Shown: positions 1 to 10,201, counted from the stretch's first letter. The stretch: 64,000 nt of DNA from Mycolicibacterium duvalii (GCF_010726645.1 NZ_AP022563.1:4960001-5024000), one strand, 5' to 3'. Notes: generated by a model from the letters alone, not told the origin. Numbers and translations are program-made.

Positions 1-330
1 GTGGATCTCCTGGATCATCTCGTAGCCGTGCATCGGACGTTCGGTGAGCAGCTTCAGGATTGCGGCGCGCACGTCGCCGCGCCGGCCGCGATTACCTCCG
101 CGGCGGCGCGGACCACCCGGGCCGAAACCGAAGCCGGGACCGAAACCGCCGGGGCCGAAACCACCGGCGCCGAAGCCGAACCCGGCGTCGCCGCGGTGAT
201 CCCGGAGGTGGTCGCGGAACTCGCGCCTGGCCTGGCGGCGACGCTCGTGGAGCATGTGGCGGTCGGCCGGGCCGAAGCCGAAACCGAGGTTGCTGAACGG
301 GTTCTCTGGGGGTGTGAATGGGGTGTTCAT
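1..330 (-). CDS. PadR-family transcriptional regulator, N-terminal part (gene runs off the window)
   Basis: Reading leftward from the ATG at 330, the protein opens with a Gly/Phe/Pro-rich stretch of about 75 residues containing repeated GFGP motifs. It then enters a PadR-type winged helix (RGDVRAAILKLL, then MHGYEMIQEI). PadR proteins are small dimeric repressors, often of detoxification or efflux genes. About 110 residues are visible and the rest lies beyond base 1. It is divergent from the carotenoid oxygenase, and dyads between the two genes could be its operator. The low-complexity N-terminus is long for the family, but an ATG further inside would remove the PadR-independent part, so the true start is uncertain. 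Confidence 0.75.
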   Translation of the reverse strand, partial: MNTPFTPPENPFSNLGFGFGPADRHMLHERRRQARREFRDHLRDHRGDAGFGFGAGGFGPGGFGPGFGFGPGGPRRRGGNRGRRGDVRAAILKLLTERPMHGYEMIQEIH

Positions 331-373
331 ATGTCTGTGTCCTTCGTAGGGCGAAAGCGCCGTACGGCGCTAC

Positions 374-394
374 CGATACGTTGACGATATATCG
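374..394. promoter_or_regulatory. Inverted repeat between PadR gene and carotenoid oxygenase, candidate operator
   Basis: CGATA at 374-378 is mirrored by TATCG at 390-394. The inner decamer CGATATATCG (385-394) is itself a perfect palindrome and AT-rich for this genome. It lies in the only divergent promoter region available to the PadR gene and the oxygenase. Assignment to PadR is inference from position. Confidence 0.4.
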
Positions 395-474
395 GGAAAC
401 ATCACGATGCAACGCTGAGCGTCCGATCGCGTCAGTAGGCTGGGGCAACACCACCGAGTGGGCAGGAGATGGCC

Positions 475-1791
475 GTGAGCGAGACCACCGAGAGCGCAGC
501 GTCGATCTTCACCGTCGGCAACTATGCGCCGGTCACCGACGAGCTCACCGCGTTCGATCTGCCGGTCGACGGCGCCATCCCGCCCGAGCTGGCGGGGTGG
601 TACCTGCGTAACGGGCCCAATCCGCGGACCGCGACCGGACACTGGTTCACCGGCGACGGCATGATCCACGGCGTGCGCATCGAGAACGGGCGCGCCGCGT
701 GGTACCGCAACCGATGGGTCCGTACCGACAGCTTCATCTCCGACTTCCCGCTCTACAACGAGGACGGCACCCGTAACCTGCGCGCCAGCGTGGCCAATAC
801 CCATGTGGTCAACCACGCGGGCAAGACCCTGGCTCTGGTCGAGTCGTCACTGCCCTACGAGATCACCAACGAGCTCGAGACCGTGGGCGCCTACGACTTC
901 GGCGGTCGACTCGTCGACTCGATGACCGCGCACCCGAAGATCTGCCCGACCACCGGTGAGATGCACTTCTTCGGGTACGGCAACATCTCCGCCCCGCACG
1001 TCACCTACCACCGCGTCGACGCCGACGGCACGCTGACGATCAACCGCGGCATCGACGTGCCGGCGCTGACGATGATGCACGACTTCGCGCTGACCCCGAA
1101 CTACGCGGTCTTCCTGGACCTTCCGATCGTGTTCGACCTCGGCGCCGCGATGGACGGGGAGATGCCCTTCGTGTGGGATGACGACTACGGCGCGCGATTC
1201 GGGCTGCTGCGCCGCGACGACCCGTTCGGCCAGGTGCGCTGGGTCGACATCGACCCGTGTTATGTGTTCCACGTCGCCAACGCCCACGAGACCAGCTCTG
1301 GGTCCCTGGTCCTGCAGGCGGTGCGCTACCCCGAATTGTGGCGTCGGGGCGGCGGTTCCGACGCCGAGGGCGTGCTGTGGACCTGGACGGTGGATCCGAT
1401 CACCGGCGCGGTGAGCGAAGGCCAACTCGACGACCGGGCCGTCGAGTTCCCCCGGATCGACGACCGGCTGGCCACCCGGGCCGCCCGCTATGTGATGTCG
1501 GTCGGCAACCGCAGCTGGGTCCGCCATGACCTGGTGACCGGCGATGCGGTCGAACACCGGTTCCCGGCCTCAGGTCCGGGTAACCCCGGGGAAGCGGTGT
1601 TCGTGCCGTGCAACGACGGTCCGGCCGACGAGTCCAGCGGCTGGTACCTGGGATACGTCTATGACGCCGACCGCGACGGCAGCGACCTGGTCATCCTCGA
1701 CGCCTCCGACGTGGCCGCTGATCCGGTGGCCACAGTTCATCTGCCGCAACGGGTTCCGTACGGGTTCCACGGCAACTGGATCGCCGACTGA
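475..1791 (+). CDS. Carotenoid oxygenase (RPE65/CCD family)
   Basis: This is a non-haem Fe(II) dioxygenase that cleaves carotenoids or related polyenes and stilbenoids. Family features are the WYLRNGPNP start motif, the TGDGMIHG segment, and widely spaced His residues that ligate iron (for example in MTAHPK, MMHDFAL, FHVANAHE and near the C-terminal YGFHGNW). At about 439 residues it has normal length. GTG 475 is preferred over ATG 469 because AGGAG at 464-468 sits six bases before it, while it would touch the ATG. It stands alone in its operon, divergent from the PadR gene, which suggests control by that regulator. The substrate cannot be read from the sequence. Confidence 0.9.
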   Translation: MSETTESAASIFTVGNYAPVTDELTAFDLPVDGAIPPELAGWYLRNGPNPRTATGHWFTGDGMIHGVRIENGRAAWYRNRWVRTDSFISDFPLYNEDGTRNLRASVANTHVVNHAGKTLALVESSLPYEITNELETVGAYDFGGRLVDSMTAHPKICPTTGEMHFFGYGNISAPHVTYHRVDADGTLTINRGIDVPALTMMHDFALTPNYAVFLDLPIVFDLGAAMDGEMPFVWDDDYGARFGLLRRDDPFGQVRWVDIDPCYVFHVANAHETSSGSLVLQAVRYPELWRRGGGSDAEGVLWTWTVDPITGAVSEGQLDDRAVEFPRIDDRLATRAARYVMSVGNRSWVRHDLVTGDAVEHRFPASGPGNPGEAVFVPCNDGPADESSGWYLGYVYDADRDGSDLVILDASDVAADPVATVHLPQRVPYGFHGNWIAD

Positions 1792-1794
1792 CCG

Positions 1795-2646
1795 TCAGGA
1801 GGGCGGGGTGAAGCCGTCGTCGCGTGCGGGTGGTGGCGATGGAACAGGCCACGGCGCGGGCGGATAGGGCGGCTGCATCGGCGGGGCCATGGCCGCGGGG
1901 TTGAGCCTGCGCAGCTCGCGGCGATGCCGTTCGGCCAGCACCGCGGCGAGCACCATGGCCGGCGGAGCACCCGGCGGCGGAGGCGGGGAGATCTGCGCCA
2001 CCACCTCGGTGGCGATCCGATGAGCCATCTGGTCACGCACGTGTGGCTGCAATTGGGAAGAGCGCGAGAGGAACTGACGCGCGAGTTCGGCCTGGGGGCC
2101 GGTCAGGCCGGACAACTCCAGGGCAGAGGCCCACGACGCCAGCGGCGGCGGCATCACCGGCGGCGGTGTCATCTTCGGGGTGCGCTCACTGATCACGACG
2201 GTGCCGGCGAAGATGTCGCCGATGCGCTTGCCCTTCGACGAGAGCAGGCTGCAGATGACGGCCGGACCGCCGGTCATCATCCAGATCTCGATGACACCGG
2301 CCAGCGCGCGGAACAACGCCTGCCGGAATCGTTCCGGGCCGCCGTCATCGGAGACCACCCGCAACCCCATCGCCATCTTGCCCAGAGTGCGGCCTCGGGT
2401 GGCGGTCTCGAAGATCACCGGGTAGCCCACCAGGGCCAGCACCGTGAAGATGATCAGCACCGCAGCAGAGAACGCGGAATCGAACTGCGAAAGCGTCAGC
2501 GCCCACAGGAAGACGCCGAGCAGATAGGCGACGAACACCACCGTCACGTCGATCAGCACCGACAGCGCACGCACCGGCAACTGGGCGATCTGGATGTCGA
2601 GAACCACCGCGTCGCCCGTCACCACGGGCTGTTGCTGGTCGACCAT
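1795..2646 (-). CDS. RDD-family membrane protein
   Basis: The 283-residue protein has an N-terminal RDD domain (residues about 15-150). It shows the hydrophobic segments VRALSVLIDVTVVFVAYLLG and VLIIFTVLALVGYPVIFE, then the conserved TRGRTLGKMAMGLRVV stretch and KGKRIGDIFAGTVV. After this comes a cytoplasmic tail that becomes very Pro-rich (PPPPPGAPP, PPYPPAPWP). RDD proteins are poorly understood integral membrane proteins, some linked to transport. It is divergent from the SpoIIM gene with 28 bp between starts and corresponds by memory to Rv3695. The ATG at 2646 is chosen because upstream codons would overlap the neighbour. Confidence 0.85.
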   Translation of the reverse strand: MVDQQQPVVTGDAVVLDIQIAQLPVRALSVLIDVTVVFVAYLLGVFLWALTLSQFDSAFSAAVLIIFTVLALVGYPVIFETATRGRTLGKMAMGLRVVSDDGGPERFRQALFRALAGVIEIWMMTGGPAVICSLLSSKGKRIGDIFAGTVVISERTPKMTPPPVMPPPLASWASALELSGLTGPQAELARQFLSRSSQLQPHVRDQMAHRIATEVVAQISPPPPPGAPPAMVLAAVLAERHRRELRRLNPAAMAPPMQPPYPPAPWPVPSPPPARDDGFTPPS

Positions 2647-2674
2647 GAATGCCACGCTACTAAAATCGGGCCAC

Positions 2675-3667
2675 GTGGATGTCGACGCGTTCGTTCTTGC
2701 GAACCGGCCGGCGTGGGACCGGCTCGAGCATCTGGTCAAGAAGCGCCGCCGCCTGACCGGAGCCGAGGTGGACGAGCTCGTCGACCTGTACCAGCGGGTG
2801 TCGACGCATCTGTCGATGGTCCGGTCGGCCTCGACGGATCAGGTGCTCGTCGGCAAGCTCTCCGGGCTGGTTGCGCGGGCCCGAGCGGCGGTCAGCGGTG
2901 CCCACGCACCGCTGTGGCAGGAGTTCGTCCGGTTCTGGACGGTGTCGTTCCCGGTGGTGGCCTACCGGTCGTGGCGGTGGTGGCTGGGTTCGGGCGTCGC
3001 GTTCTTCGCCGTAGCCGTGGTGATCGGCGTCTGGGTGGCCACCCACCCCGAGGTGCAGGCCGCGGTCGGCACACCCGCCGAGATCGACCAGCTGGTCAAC
3101 AACGATTTCGCCGACTACTACAGCGAGCACCCGGCCGGGTCGTTCGCGCTGCAGGTGTGGGTGAACAACGCGTGGGTGGCCGCGCAGTGCATCGGCTTCT
3201 CCATCCTGCTGGGCATCCCGATCCCGTATGTGCTGTTCCAGAATTCGGCGAACCTGGGTGTGATCGGCGGGCTGATGTTCTCCGCGGACAAGGCCGACGT
3301 GTTCTTGGGCCTGCTGACGCCGCACGGACTGATCGAGCTGACCGCGGTGTTCCTGGCCGCCGGGGCGGGGATGCGGTTGGGCTGGTCGGTGGTCTCGCCC
3401 GGCGACCGGCCGCGCACCCAGGTGCTCGCCGAGCAGGGCCGCGCGGTGATCTCGGTGGCGGTCGGCCTGGTGGCCGTACTGTTGATCGCCGGGGTGATCG
3501 AGGCGTTCGTGACGCCGTCGAGCCTGCCGACCTGGGCACGCATCGGGATCGGCGTCGCCGCCGAGGCCGCGTTCCTCGCCTATGTGGTGCACTTCGGCCG
3601 CAAGGCCGCGCGGGCCGGCGAGACCGGGGACATCGACAACGCCCCCGACGTGGTGCCGACGGGCTGA
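2675..3667 (+). CDS. Stage II sporulation protein M (SpoIIM)-like membrane protein
   Basis: The product of 330 residues starts with a soluble helical region (VDVDAFVLANRPAWDRLEHL) followed by several membrane helices (around residues 105-130, 175-200, 215-245, 265-290 and 295-315). This matches the SpoIIM/DUF95 family. Mycobacteria do not sporulate, and the usual neighbourhood is RDD plus MoxR/DUF58, as seen here, suggesting a cell-envelope role rather than sporulation. The GTG start at 2675 leaves a 28-bp divergent promoter space to the RDD gene. The gene converges with the DUF58 gene with one base between the stops. It corresponds to Rv3694c by memory. Confidence 0.85.
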   Translation: MDVDAFVLANRPAWDRLEHLVKKRRRLTGAEVDELVDLYQRVSTHLSMVRSASTDQVLVGKLSGLVARARAAVSGAHAPLWQEFVRFWTVSFPVVAYRSWRWWLGSGVAFFAVAVVIGVWVATHPEVQAAVGTPAEIDQLVNNDFADYYSEHPAGSFALQVWVNNAWVAAQCIGFSILLGIPIPYVLFQNSANLGVIGGLMFSADKADVFLGLLTPHGLIELTAVFLAAGAGMRLGWSVVSPGDRPRTQVLAEQGRAVISVAVGLVAVLLIAGVIEAFVTPSSLPTWARIGIGVAAEAAFLAYVVHFGRKAARAGETGDIDNAPDVVPTG

Positions 3668-3668
3668 G

Positions 3669-5000
3669 CTACAGCCGCCCGGCGGCCTTCATGGCCAGGT
3701 AGTGGTCGGCCAGCGCGGGCGCCAGATCCTCCGGGGCGGCGTCGACCACGTCGACGCCGTGCCTGCGCAGCCGTGCGGCGATGTCACGACGGTCGTTGCG
3801 GGCCCGCTCCGCGGCGGCGGCGTCATAGACCGCGACCGCGTCCGATCGCCCGCCGGCCAGCGCATCGACTCGCGGGTCGGACACCGCAGCGAGCAATACG
3901 CGGTGCTTGGCGGTCAGCGCCGGCAACACGGTCATCAGGCCTTCGTCGATGGCCGACGCGTTCAGATCGGTCAGCAACACCACCAACGCCCGGCGGCGCA
4001 CCCGCCGCTGGATCGCGGTGGCCATCGCGCGCGGGTCCGACTCCACCAGAGCGGGTTCCAGCGGCGCCATCGCGTCGACCAGCCGGGCCAGCAGGTCGGT
4101 GCGCGCGGCGTGGAATACGCCGGCGCGGGTGACGCGATCGTGGGCCAGGAAGTCCACGTGGTCACCGGCCCGCGACGCCAACGCCGCCAACAGCAGGGCG
4201 GCATCCATCGACCAGTCCAGTCGGGGCCATCCGCCCCGGTCCTCGGCGGCAGCCTGGGTGGGGTCCACCCCGACACGCCCGGCCGAGGTGCGTCCGGTGT
4301 CGAGCACGATCACCACCCGCCGGTCCCGTTCCGGGCGCCACGTGCGCACCACCACGTCGGCCCGCCGCGCCGTGGCCCGCCAGTCGATCGAGCGGACGTC
4401 GTCGCCGACGACGTATTCGCGCAGCGAGTCGAACTCGGTGCCCTGACCGCGGATCAACACCGGGGTCAGCCCCTCCAGCTCCCGCAGCCGCGCCAGCCGG
4501 GACGGCAGGTGCTTACGGGACAGGAACGGAGGCATGATCCGGACCTGCCAGGGCACCCGGTGCGACGCCTGCCGGCCGGCCAGACCCAACGGGCCGATCG
4601 ACCGCGCCGTGATCAGCGCCGAGACCTGGTCGCCGCGTCGCACCGGCTGCAGCCGGGTCTCCAGCGTCACGCGCTGTCCCGCAGCCAGATTCAGCCCATG
4701 CTTGCGCGGCTGGGCGCGGGCACTCGGCGCCCAGGCGTCGCGGAGGAACCCGCGGAACCGGGCGCGGCTGCCGTTGGTCACCGACAGGGTGGCGGTCACG
4801 GGTTGCCCCAGCCGCGCCGAGGTGTTGCCGCTGCGGGTCAGGACCAGCGCGCGGGGGCCTGCCGCCAGCGCAACGTCGACGACAACCGCCACGGCCAGCG
4901 CACCCATCAGTACCGCGAACGTCACCCCGGCGCTGGGCGAGGCCACCACCGGGATCGTGCACAGCAGCGCGATCAGCCCGGTGCGTCCCGTGAGAATCAC
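3669..5000 (-). CDS. DUF58 domain protein (MoxR-associated)
   Basis: This 443-residue protein has two N-terminal membrane segments (residues about 6-45), a beta-rich middle and the DUF58 signature around residue 200 (GTEFDSLREYVVGDDVRSID, then WRATARR). A von Willebrand A-like C-terminal part follows (VVIVLDTGRTSAG, ALVVLLTDLN). DUF58 proteins are partners of MoxR AAA+ ATPases and may act as their substrate or adaptor. It lies directly downstream of moxR (11-bp gap) in the same operon. The GTG start at 5000 gives about the length remembered for Rv3693 (440 aa). Confidence 0.9.
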   Translation of the reverse strand: MILTGRTGLIALLCTIPVVASPSAGVTFAVLMGALAVAVVVDVALAAGPRALVLTRSGNTSARLGQPVTATLSVTNGSRARFRGFLRDAWAPSARAQPRKHGLNLAAGQRVTLETRLQPVRRGDQVSALITARSIGPLGLAGRQASHRVPWQVRIMPPFLSRKHLPSRLARLRELEGLTPVLIRGQGTEFDSLREYVVGDDVRSIDWRATARRADVVVRTWRPERDRRVVIVLDTGRTSAGRVGVDPTQAAAEDRGGWPRLDWSMDAALLLAALASRAGDHVDFLAHDRVTRAGVFHAARTDLLARLVDAMAPLEPALVESDPRAMATAIQRRVRRRALVVLLTDLNASAIDEGLMTVLPALTAKHRVLLAAVSDPRVDALAGGRSDAVAVYDAAAAERARNDRRDIAARLRRHGVDVVDAAPEDLAPALADHYLAMKAAGRL

Positions 5001-5011
5001 TGCGGTGCAGC

Positions 5012-5970
<959 letters not shown>

Positions 5971-5974
<4 letters not shown>

Positions 5975-7122
5975 GACTGTGCGACCTGCCTTTCGATGTC
6001 GTCGAGTGCGCGGGCCAAGTTCACCAGATCGGTGTCGGTGTCCGGCGCCGGCCCGTACAGCGTATGGGTGAGCATCTGCGGGTCGCCGCCACAACGTTGG
6101 GCGACGGCCGCGGCGACGGCGGCCGGAGCAGCGCCGGTCTGCAGGCCTAGGCGGGGGAGCATGCGCTGCAGCGTCGCGGTGCGTAGCGCTTCGGCGGCCC
6201 GGTCGCGGGCACGGCGGGACCGGTACAGCCGGCCGCGGCCCTCCACCGTCTCCGACGCGCGCACCACCACCGGCAGCTGCTCGGCCACGAGCGGGCCCAG
6301 GCGGCGGCCCCGCCACAGCGCGAGCAGGCCGACCGCGACCACGAGCTGCCAGACCAACCAGGTGACCTGCGGTGGGATCAGATCGAAAACGGAAGCGTCA
6401 CCGCGAGATTCGGTTCCCTCGCCGCGCTGCGGGGCATACCAGATCATCCGCGGCTGCGTCCCGGCGAGGTTGAGTGCCAGCGCGGCGTTGCCCTCCTCGA
6501 GCAGTGCGGAGTTCATCACGAACGCGGCGCTGCCGACCACCGTGACGGTGCGGCCGCCGGCGCGGTAGCGCGCCAGCACCCCGTCGTAGCACCGGGTCAC
6601 CGAGGTGTCCTCCGAGGCCTCGTAGGAATCGGCGGCGCCGAACTGTACGGTTCCTGCGCGCACCGCCTCCCGCAGGTCGCACCCGGGGCTCAGGCCGCCG
6701 AACTGCACGGATTCGGTGCGGCGCAGCAGCGGCGCCAGCTGTTCACGTGTCGTGCCGATCGGTTCGAGAACCAGCCGGTCCCCGGGCAGCCGGGCGAGCC
6801 GGGCCAGCTGGTCGTCGTCGTAGAGATGAAAGGTCTGCGCGGCCACGATCAGGGTGTCCGGCCCGGCGGCACGCTCGACGTCGGCGACGGTGTCGGCCAC
6901 CACCACCTCGATGCCCTGGTCGCGCAGCAGCGCGATGAGTGCGTGGGTGCCTTCGGGCCCGGTGGAGCGGGCGTCGAGGCGGCCGCCGGGACGCGCCGCG
7001 GTCAGGTAGGTGGTCAGTGTCGCGACGGCGACGATCACCACCAGCGCCAGCGCGACCCACCGGATACTGCGCATCCGTGCCCGCACGGTCGGCCCGACGG
7101 CCGTCGATGGCGTCTGGGTCAT
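5971..7122 (-). CDS. DUF4350 domain membrane protein
   Basis: The 383-residue protein has an N-terminal transmembrane helix (residues about 20-44), a Rossmann-like DUF4350 domain (GPEGTHALIALLRDQGIEVV, then RLVLEPIG) and a second membrane helix near residue 255 (VTWLVWQLVVAVGLLALW). A cytoplasmic tail follows. It sits in the MoxR-DUF58-DUF4129 cluster, coupled on both sides by ATGA-type overlaps. The family has no biochemical function I can name, but its constant company suggests it belongs to the same envelope complex. It resembles Rv3691 by position. Confidence 0.85.
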
Positions 7123-7766
7123 CGCACCGGTGTCCAGCCCGACCGTGTCTCCGGCGTCGTGGCCGCGACCCCGACGCTGGCGCCGGCGAGGTCATCGTCG
7201 AGCGCGGCGATCAGCGCGTACTGGTCATGCGATCCCGGTCGCTGCCCGTAGGTGACGTCGTTGAACGCCGTTGCGGCGGTGGCCAATCGATCGGCCAGCT
7301 GGGGTAGCAGGGCGCCGGCTGCGGCGGCCAGCTCGGTGGCGGTGCGGCCGGGCACCGGACCGAGGATGTCGGCCTCTTCGAGGCGGCGGGCCACCGCGCG
7401 CACTCGGTGCCGGATGGCCGCCGGCCAGTCCCCCTCTGCCGCATGGCGTTCGGCGATCGCACGGTGTTCGGCGGCGCTGAGCACGGTGTCGCCGAACAAC
7501 GTCTCCGGGGTGCCTCGATCGGTCCGCATGGCCCGGCGCGCGATCCGGACGGCCACCGCGAGCGCGGCGCCGCCCAGCAGTGCGAGCACCAGCACGGTCA
7601 GCCAGCCGCCGGGAACCTCGGCCGCGGCGGCGGTCAGCCGGTACAGCAGTTCGTCGATCCAGGCGACGAACTGCTCGGTCAGCGACGGCCTCGGATAGAT
7701 CAGCTTGCCGAGCTCCTGCTGCGCGGCGTCATGGGCCGCATCACGGTCGAGGTCTACGGGCGACAC
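7119..7766 (-). CDS. DUF4129 domain membrane protein
   Basis: This 215-residue product has an amphipathic N-terminus (QQELGKLIYPRPSLTEQFVAWI) and one transmembrane helix (GWLTVLVLALLGGAALAVAV). The C-terminal DUF4129 domain contains EHRAIAERHAAEGDWPAAIRHRVRAVARRLEE and ATELAAAAG, then TYGQRPGSHDQYALIAALDD. DUF4129 is often found fused to transglutaminase-like proteins and with MoxR/DUF58. The GTG start at 7766 follows the stop of the upstream gene by one base. It corresponds to Rv3690 by memory. The molecular role is unknown. Confidence 0.82.
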   Translation of the reverse strand: MSPVDLDRDAAHDAAQQELGKLIYPRPSLTEQFVAWIDELLYRLTAAAAEVPGGWLTVLVLALLGGAALAVAVRIARRAMRTDRGTPETLFGDTVLSAAEHRAIAERHAAEGDWPAAIRHRVRAVARRLEEADILGPVPGRTATELAAAAGALLPQLADRLATAATAFNDVTYGQRPGSHDQYALIAALDDDLAGASVGVAATTPETRSGWTPVR

Positions 7767-7767
7767 G

Positions 7768-8970
7768 TCAGCGCTGGCCGGTCAACCACAGCTCGTCGGT
7801 GGCGTCGGCCGGCGCACCGGGGTATGTCCCCGGACCAGCCGACGCCCCGGTCTGCAGCACCAGGTCGAACGCCTCGGCCCGGATGCGCCGATCGGTGTAC
7901 TGCAGCACCACCACACCGGCGTTGAAGGGCCCGGTGATGATCTGGCCGATCGCGCTGCCGACCGAGAACATCACCAGCGCGATCATCCCCGCCCACACCG
8001 CTCCGGTGGTACCGAGCAGAATCTCGCCGCCGAAGGTGAACGGGAAGGCCACTGCGCCGGCGACGATCTGGGCCACGAGCAGCGCCAGCAGCCGAATCCC
8101 GAAGACGCGCCAGAAGTCGCCTCGAACCAAGGCGAAGGACCGCTTGACCGACGAGACGACGTCGCGACGTTCGAGCACGATCGCGGCCGGCGCGAACGTG
8201 ATCATGGTGGCGACGTAGGCCACGAACCCGAGCGTCACCAGCACCAGCGGGGCGCCGACGAAGAACGCCGGCCAGCCGCCGGCGGTGACCCCGATCCCGG
8301 CGATGATCACCGCGACCACGCCGAACAGCAGGATCGCAGCGAGCATGGTCAGCACGCTGAACCCGATCAGCGCCCACACCCGGGGCCGCAGCCGTCGCCA
8401 CGCGTCCCCGATCGAGATGCCGGCGCCGAACACCGAGCGGCCGATCACCACGGTGAGCAGGCCGCTGAGCAGGATGGTTGACAGGCCGGTCGCCACTGCC
8501 GCCGCAGCGCTGGAGGCGATCGATGCCAGGCTCGAACCGCTGGTCAGCACCAGCAGGTTGGTCGAATCCGCCTCGCTCTCCAGCGATCCGGCGAGATCTC
8601 CGGCGAAGGCCAGCGGCCACAGTGACAGCAGCAGCGCCAACAGTTGGGTGGCCAGGACGACGATCGTGGTCAGGCCGAGGGTGGCTTTCGGGTTGGCCCG
8701 CATCGACGCGATCGCGCCGTTGAAGATCTCGCCCAGCGTGAGCGGACGCAGCGGCACGATGCCGGGCTTGAGAGCCGGCGGGGGACCATAGCCTGGCGGG
8801 GGACCGTACCCCGGCGGGTACCCCGGTGGCCCGTAGGCCTGGCCGTACCCGGGCGGCGGATACCCGGGCGGCGGATACCCGGGCGGCGGATAGCCCGGCG
8901 GCGGATAGCCGGGCGGGACGCCGGGGCCGTGGCTGCCCGCGGGACCGTATCCGCCGGCGTCGTAGGTCAT
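7768..8970 (-). CDS. Multi-pass membrane protein with Pro/Gly/Tyr-rich N-terminus (glycerophosphodiester-phosphodiesterase membrane-domain type)
   Basis: The 400-residue protein begins with about 70 residues of PPGY repeats, then LRPLTLGEIFNGAIASMRAN, which opens the membrane domain. At least six hydrophobic segments follow up to about residue 365. This domain is usually annotated as the membrane domain of glycerophosphoryl diester phosphodiesterases; no catalytic GDPD domain is present here. It is the first gene of the MoxR operon. ATG 8970 is used, with ATG 8979 (MGSM) as an alternative. It resembles Rv3689. The repeats are encoded by a 15-bp DNA repeat and could vary in number between strains. 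Confidence 0.8.
   Translation of the reverse strand: MTYDAGGYGPAGSHGPGVPPGYPPPGYPPPGYPPPGYPPPGYGQAYGPPGYPPGYGPPPGYGPPPALKPGIVPLRPLTLGEIFNGAIASMRANPKATLGLTTIVVLATQLLALLLSLWPLAFAGDLAGSLESEADSTNLLVLTSGSSLASIASSAAAAVATGLSTILLSGLLTVVIGRSVFGAGISIGDAWRRLRPRVWALIGFSVLTMLAAILLFGVVAVIIAGIGVTAGGWPAFFVGAPLVLVTLGFVAYVATMITFAPAAIVLERRDVVSSVKRSFALVRGDFWRVFGIRLLALLVAQIVAGAVAFPFTFGGEILLGTTGAVWAGMIALVMFSVGSAIGQIITGPFNAGVVVLQYTDRRIRAEAFDLVLQTGASAGPGTYPGAPADATDELWLTGQR
8851..8915. repeat. 15-bp tandem repeat encoding PPGYP units
   Basis: At least four near-identical 15-bp units of the form GGGCGGCGGATACCC lie head to tail, with small changes in the last units (ATAGCCC/ATAGCCG). They encode Pro-Pro-Gly-Tyr-Pro in the reverse strand gene. 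Such repeats can change copy number by slippage. Confidence 0.8.
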
Positions 8971-9063
8971 GCTGCCCATCTTGGCGAGCGCCGTGACAAA
9001 TGACAACGTGGTGATCTCGCCGGCAGCTCGTTTCGCCGCAGGGTCGCCGGGTATTCCGAGCCC

Positions 9064-10050
9064 ATGACTCGTTTCGGCTACACCCTGATGACCGAACAGG
9101 CCGGCCCCAAAGACCTTGTCCGTTACGCCGTTTCGGCGGAAGAAGTCGGTTTCGACTTCGAAGTCTGCAGTGATCACTACTTCCCGTGGCTGTCCGCCCA
9201 GGGCCACGCCCCGTATGCGTGGTCGGTGCTGGGCGCGGTCGCGCACGCGACCGAGCGTGTCGAGCTGATGACGTACGTGACCTGCCCCACCATCCGCTAC
9301 CACCCGGCGATCGTCGCGCAGAAGGCCGCCACGCTGCAGATCCTCGCCGACGGCCGCTTCACCCTCGGTCTGGGCAGCGGTGAGAACCTCAACGAACACG
9401 TGGTCGGGGCGCGCTGGCCCACGGTGGTGCGGCGCCACGAGATGCTGCGCGAAGCGATCCAGATCATCCGGGAGCTGCACACCGGCGAACTGGTGGACTG
9501 GAAAGGCGAGCACTTCGAGGTGGACTCGGCCCGGATCTGGGACCTCCCGGACGTGCCGGTGCCGATCGCGGCGGCGGTGTCCGGCGGTCGTTCCATCGAT
9601 CAGTTCGCTCCGCTGGCCGACCATCTGATCGCCGTCGAGCCCAACAAGGACCTCGTCGACAAGTGGCACGACGCCCGCCGGGCCACCGGGCTGCCCGGCG
9701 ACGTGCGGGTGATCGGACAGATCCCGATCTGCTGGGATCCCGACCGCGACGCCGCGATCGAACGAGCGCACGACCAGTTCCGCTGGTTCGCCGGTGGGTG
9801 GGCGGTCAACTCCGATCTGCCCACCACCGCCGGCTTCGACGGCGCCACCCAGTTCGTCCGCCCCGAGGACACCGCCGAGTCGATTCCGTGCGGACCCGAC
9901 CTCGACGCGATCGTCGAGTCCGTGCGCACCTACTGGGAGGCCGGCTTCACCGACATCGCACTGGTGCAGGTCGGCGGCGACAGCCAAGATGAGTTCTTCA
10001 GCAAGGCCGCCGCGCCGCTGCTGGACAAACTGCGCTCTGCCGCGCACTGA
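9064..10050 (+). CDS. F420-dependent LLM-class oxidoreductase (glucose-6-phosphate dehydrogenase-like family)
   Basis: The 328-residue protein is a luciferase-like TIM barrel of the actinobacterial F420 group. Motifs are FGYTLMTEQAGPKDLVRYA, the SDHYFPW segment, YVTCPTIRYHPAIVAQKAAT, LGLGSGENLNEH and PVPIAAAVSGGRS. These match F420-binding Fgd-like enzymes more than flavin monooxygenases. It would transfer hydride between coenzyme F420 and an unidentified substrate in the cytoplasm. It is monocistronic or cotranscribed with the small ORF 10 bases downstream. True Fgd (G6P-specific) identity is not claimed. Confidence 0.88.
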   Translation: MTRFGYTLMTEQAGPKDLVRYAVSAEEVGFDFEVCSDHYFPWLSAQGHAPYAWSVLGAVAHATERVELMTYVTCPTIRYHPAIVAQKAATLQILADGRFTLGLGSGENLNEHVVGARWPTVVRRHEMLREAIQIIRELHTGELVDWKGEHFEVDSARIWDLPDVPVPIAAAVSGGRSIDQFAPLADHLIAVEPNKDLVDKWHDARRATGLPGDVRVIGQIPICWDPDRDAAIERAHDQFRWFAGGWAVNSDLPTTAGFDGATQFVRPEDTAESIPCGPDLDAIVESVRTYWEAGFTDIALVQVGGDSQDEFFSKAAAPLLDKLRSAAH

Positions 10051-10060
10051 AAGGTTTTCG

Positions 10061-10201
10061 ATGACACGAGGTAAAGGCATTTACGACGACGAGCACGGTT
10101 CGGAGAAGTCCGCGTCTTCGACGGCGAACTCCGAATCGGACAAGGATGTCGACGAGAAGACCCCGGATGTGGACAAGGACTCCGGCGAACCGACTGCCTG
10201 A
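10061..10201 (+). CDS. Small acidic hypothetical protein (46 aa)
   Basis: ATG 10061 opens a 46-residue ORF starting MTRGKGIYDDEHGSEKSASS and rich in Asp, Glu, Ser and Lys (KDVDEKTPDVDKDSGEP). It lacks hydrophobic segments and is probably disordered. It follows the F420 enzyme by 10 bases, so it may be cotranscribed. I recall similar short MTRGKGIYDDE proteins in other mycobacteria, but no function. The composition fits real coding sequence in this frame rather than a shadow. Confidence 0.6.
   Translation: MTRGKGIYDDEHGSEKSASSTANSESDKDVDEKTPDVDKDSGEPTA

Noticed and set aside
8851-8915. 15-bp repeats taken as a CRISPR-like array
   Set aside because: They encode PPGYP repeats in frame with a membrane protein and have no spacers.
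7768-10080. Single 770-aa reverse frame through the F420 oxidoreductase locus
   Set aside because: Only the part from 8970 downward is coding; the upstream part is antisense to the F420 enzyme gene.
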